DNA of 46,370 nt from Pleurotus djamor (lineage: Eukaryota; Basidiomycota; Agaricomycetes; Agaricales; Pleurotaceae). Position 1 is the first letter of the stretch; every line of letters starts with the position of its first letter. The notes beneath the pieces were generated by a model that was not told where the DNA came from, searched no databases, and worked only from the letters and a program-made list of their open reading frames with translations. Shown here piece after piece: positions 44,069 to 46,370 of this stretch. Location of the stretch: assembly GCA_029747585.1 (NCBI GenBank), contig JAPEVF010000349.1:1-46370 (forward strand). Reading direction: 5' to 3'. A program made the translations under genes and the position numbers.

Positions 44069-46370
44069 CTAACGCCCAAAAGTCACCAATTTCTCCAATT
44101 CACCAAAGTTGGGAGTTCCAAGACCAGTGACTATAAAGAACTTGGTAAGTGGAGTGTCTTTATCTGTGCATGAACTCCTTACCTGCATCCCATCCTGCTG
44201 TGGCCTATTGAAGACACCCGAGTTAACTTCTCGTGTCATCGATCAACTGAACGGCTCACATTAAACCCTGGAGTTCCACAACCTGGGTTGTTTCCTGTGG
44301 TTATGTCGTTGAAGCCCTTGCCGTTCAACGCATATAGCAAGGGATTCAAGAATCCGAGAGGAGGCAGTCCTTTAGAGAGGCGGGCATCGTTGAGGAGAGC
44401 GACGAAGCCAGCGAAGGCCGGAGATGAAGCAGAAGTTCCTCCAATCAAGGCTGGTCGTCCTCGGAAGAAGATTCTGAATCGGTTAGATTGTGCAGCTACA
44501 TCTGGAATGGCCTGCAAAGCGTGAGCATCTATTGGGTGCTTTGGGCATTTGTTCTCTTACCCGACCAAGACTGATGGAGATGCAAATGTCAGTACAAGGA
44601 TTTATCTCAACATGGTCGACTCACGGATTGAACAAGCCTGCGTAGGTGCCTCTGGGGAGGGCGTTCAAGAATTTCTGCACGGCCGCAGCTTGGTACGGCG
44701 GGCGAGCGAACTAAGCGGCGAGTAAGTCAACTAGTCGTTCATGATGTTCACCACTCACAAAGTCACTGAAGCCACCACCAGAGAAGAAAATACCGGTCTC
44801 GGGAACGAATGTTGTGCCGCCTACGGCAGTGACACTGCAATTACATTGATCAACGCTTCGTCATTTGATGTTGGTGAATTAGTTTACGCACAATGGACAA
44901 CTTGCTGGGAAACCTGGGATGAACCTGGTGGCGTTTCGCCCATCGTTGGTGAAGCATTGCTGGGTCGCTGGGTCATCGTCGCCATCACCTACGCCTCCGT
45001 CACCGGATGAGAACATCAGCGATACACCGCGAGCTCCTGTACGAACAAATCAATCGTCAAGGCGTTTCGCTACCAGGTCATGGTATGGACGGACCAAGTT
45101 GAGCAAAGCCTGCGCAAGCACGAATGGCGAAGGATTTGGGAACTAGGGCCCTTGTTAGCTATGCGTTTGCAATGTTGAATCCCGATAAAGCTACCTGTTT
45201 GTTCATCATCTCCGTAACTGGTAGAGATACTCAACGGTGGGTTCTTCTGCTTGAGAATGAAGTCGAGCCACTGACAAGCTATTTCAGTACTGAGTTCAAA
45301 TGAAGAAAATATCCTCGCACGTCTGTGTAGGGTTCGTTCGTGTCCGTGGGTGTCCCAATGTCTGGGATAAATGGAGGCCGTCCGGCCGTGGTATAAAATG
45401 TCCCTGGCGTTGGGAAAGCGACACCAAATGCAAACTGCACGTCTAAATTTGCTTCGGCTCCAGCTTCGCCCAGTGTCTGGTTATTCAATCCCCCTTGCAT
45501 CATATGGACGTCGATCAGGAAGGTACGTTAACCTGAATCCAGTTTGGGAAACACACCTTCGACCGAGATCACACTGAAGTTTGTCCCCACAGCAGGGGTC
45601 ACTTGGTCAGTGTAGAAGGATTGAAGGTCCTCAAAGTTGGCGAATTGCTCGAGGTAACCAGTGATTCCGATTGAGTTTTTCTTCGTGGCCTTTGGGACGA
45701 AGTCGACGGCGTTGTAGAGTTGCTTCAGGCATGTGACGGTGATGGTAGTGTTGCAACTCGCATCGACCACAGGCGTTGCCGTGTTGGTCTCGCTTTGCGC
45801 GGCTAAGGCCACCTTCGGGGTGGCGGCCTGTTCCTCTTCTGGTTCCAAGAAGTGGATTGTCGACTTCTGGCCCTTGAACCTCCCGAACATTGTCGTGGGT
45901 TGAATCACATCAATATGGTCATGGAGGTCTTCCGGGAGACTGTAGCTGGTTGTTCGAATAAGGTAATCACCATCGTTATGCTTCCACATTGAATATTTCT
46001 GAAGTTCATACATCAGGAAGATTAATTTCCTTTCGTGGTCGTTACACTCACGGTATCAAGCATCTTCTCAGCGACGCTAACGGGGATTCTGATCGTCACC
46101 CAGTCCTTCGCTGAGGAGCGTTCAATGTCGGATTCAGAGAAACCATGAGAAGCAAGCCATTCGTCGACCTTGGCAAGAGTATCGGGATGAGGAGCCACCA
46201 GTGCGTCAACCTCCTCCTTGGACATGTGTTGCCCGTAGCGCTCATGGTTAGGGTCACTGATTTCATATAGCTGTCTCTCCAAATCGGCGAAGTTTTGCTG
46301 CTGCAAGCCAATGCGCATCCTGATGATATGGTCCGGTGGGGCCTCGCCATGCCTTTGCCAGCCTCGCGGT
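44069..46370 (-). CDS. Sedolisin-type serine protease (peptidase S53), N-terminus outside window
   Basis: Secreted acid serine-carboxyl protease (tripeptidyl-peptidase/grifolisin-like) with an inhibitory pro-domain. The pro-region is visible at the right edge: [60 protein letters not shown]. The catalytic domain has [36 protein letters not shown] with the Glu and Asp of the catalytic triad (ExxxD), [34 protein letters not shown] with the oxyanion Asp, [14 protein letters not shown] and [20 protein letters not shown] with the catalytic Ser. The Ca-binding tail [20 protein letters not shown] is completed by two small exons giving [15 protein letters not shown] and ending LEKLVTFGR (stop at 44069-44071). 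Many short introns. The signal peptide lies beyond 46370. All catalytic residues are present. Confidence 0.88.

Noticed and set aside
1..46370. CRISPR arrays, bacterial operons, rRNA genes
   Set aside because: None seen; intron structure and gene families show a eukaryotic nuclear sequence.

Overview
The window reads as nuclear DNA of a mushroom-forming basidiomycete (Agaricomycetes). Most genes are cut by many GT-AG introns of about 50-65 nt. The content also fits: a farnesylated mating-type pheromone precursor, a TET/JBP-like oxygenase fragment, sedolisin and beta-propeller secreted proteins, and multicopy fungal families of unknown function. All exon structures were worked out by hand from reading frames and splice signals. 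A species cannot be named from this sequence.

Left part (1-19.1 kb), mostly housekeeping and metabolic genes: cyclin C (5' end cut by the window), a small 94-aa protein, an unrecognised multi-exon gene with an apparent in-frame stop, an intronless CX5R phosphatase, tRNA-Glu(UUC), a 43-aa pheromone precursor ending in CVIA, an APH-fold kinase-like protein, a secreted beta-propeller protein, a coiled-coil nuclear protein, a GH13 alpha-amylase with a 4-nt micro-exon, and an MFS sugar transporter.

Middle part (19.1-37.7 kb), accessory and repeat-rich: a gene-poor stretch, then three tandem paralogues on the minus strand that share a nucleotidyltransferase-like core (one intact acidic motif, two degraded; one copy frameshifted by a 26-bp tandem duplication). 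The array sits between two inverted ~300-bp A-tailed repeats. Next come two unrecognised spliced genes, a truncated Pif1/Helitron-type helicase, a 2.3-kb AT-rich element with 100-bp terminal inverted repeats, a truncated TET/JBP-like oxygenase joined to the other end of that element, and a small AT-hook protein of a dispersed fungal family.

Right part (37.9-46.4 kb), conserved again: a TIP41 homologue whose conserved C-terminus stops abruptly beside the repeat-rich block, a dynein light intermediate chain in a head-to-head pair with it, a proline/serine-rich unknown protein, a Tls1/C9orf78 homologue, and an S53 sedolisin protease running off the right edge.

Ambiguous n bases (11077, 14007, 15224, 20058, 20900, 20904, 21783, 21794, 21803, 31450) often lie in homopolymers and look like assembly artefacts. 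The one inside the amylase lies in coding sequence.
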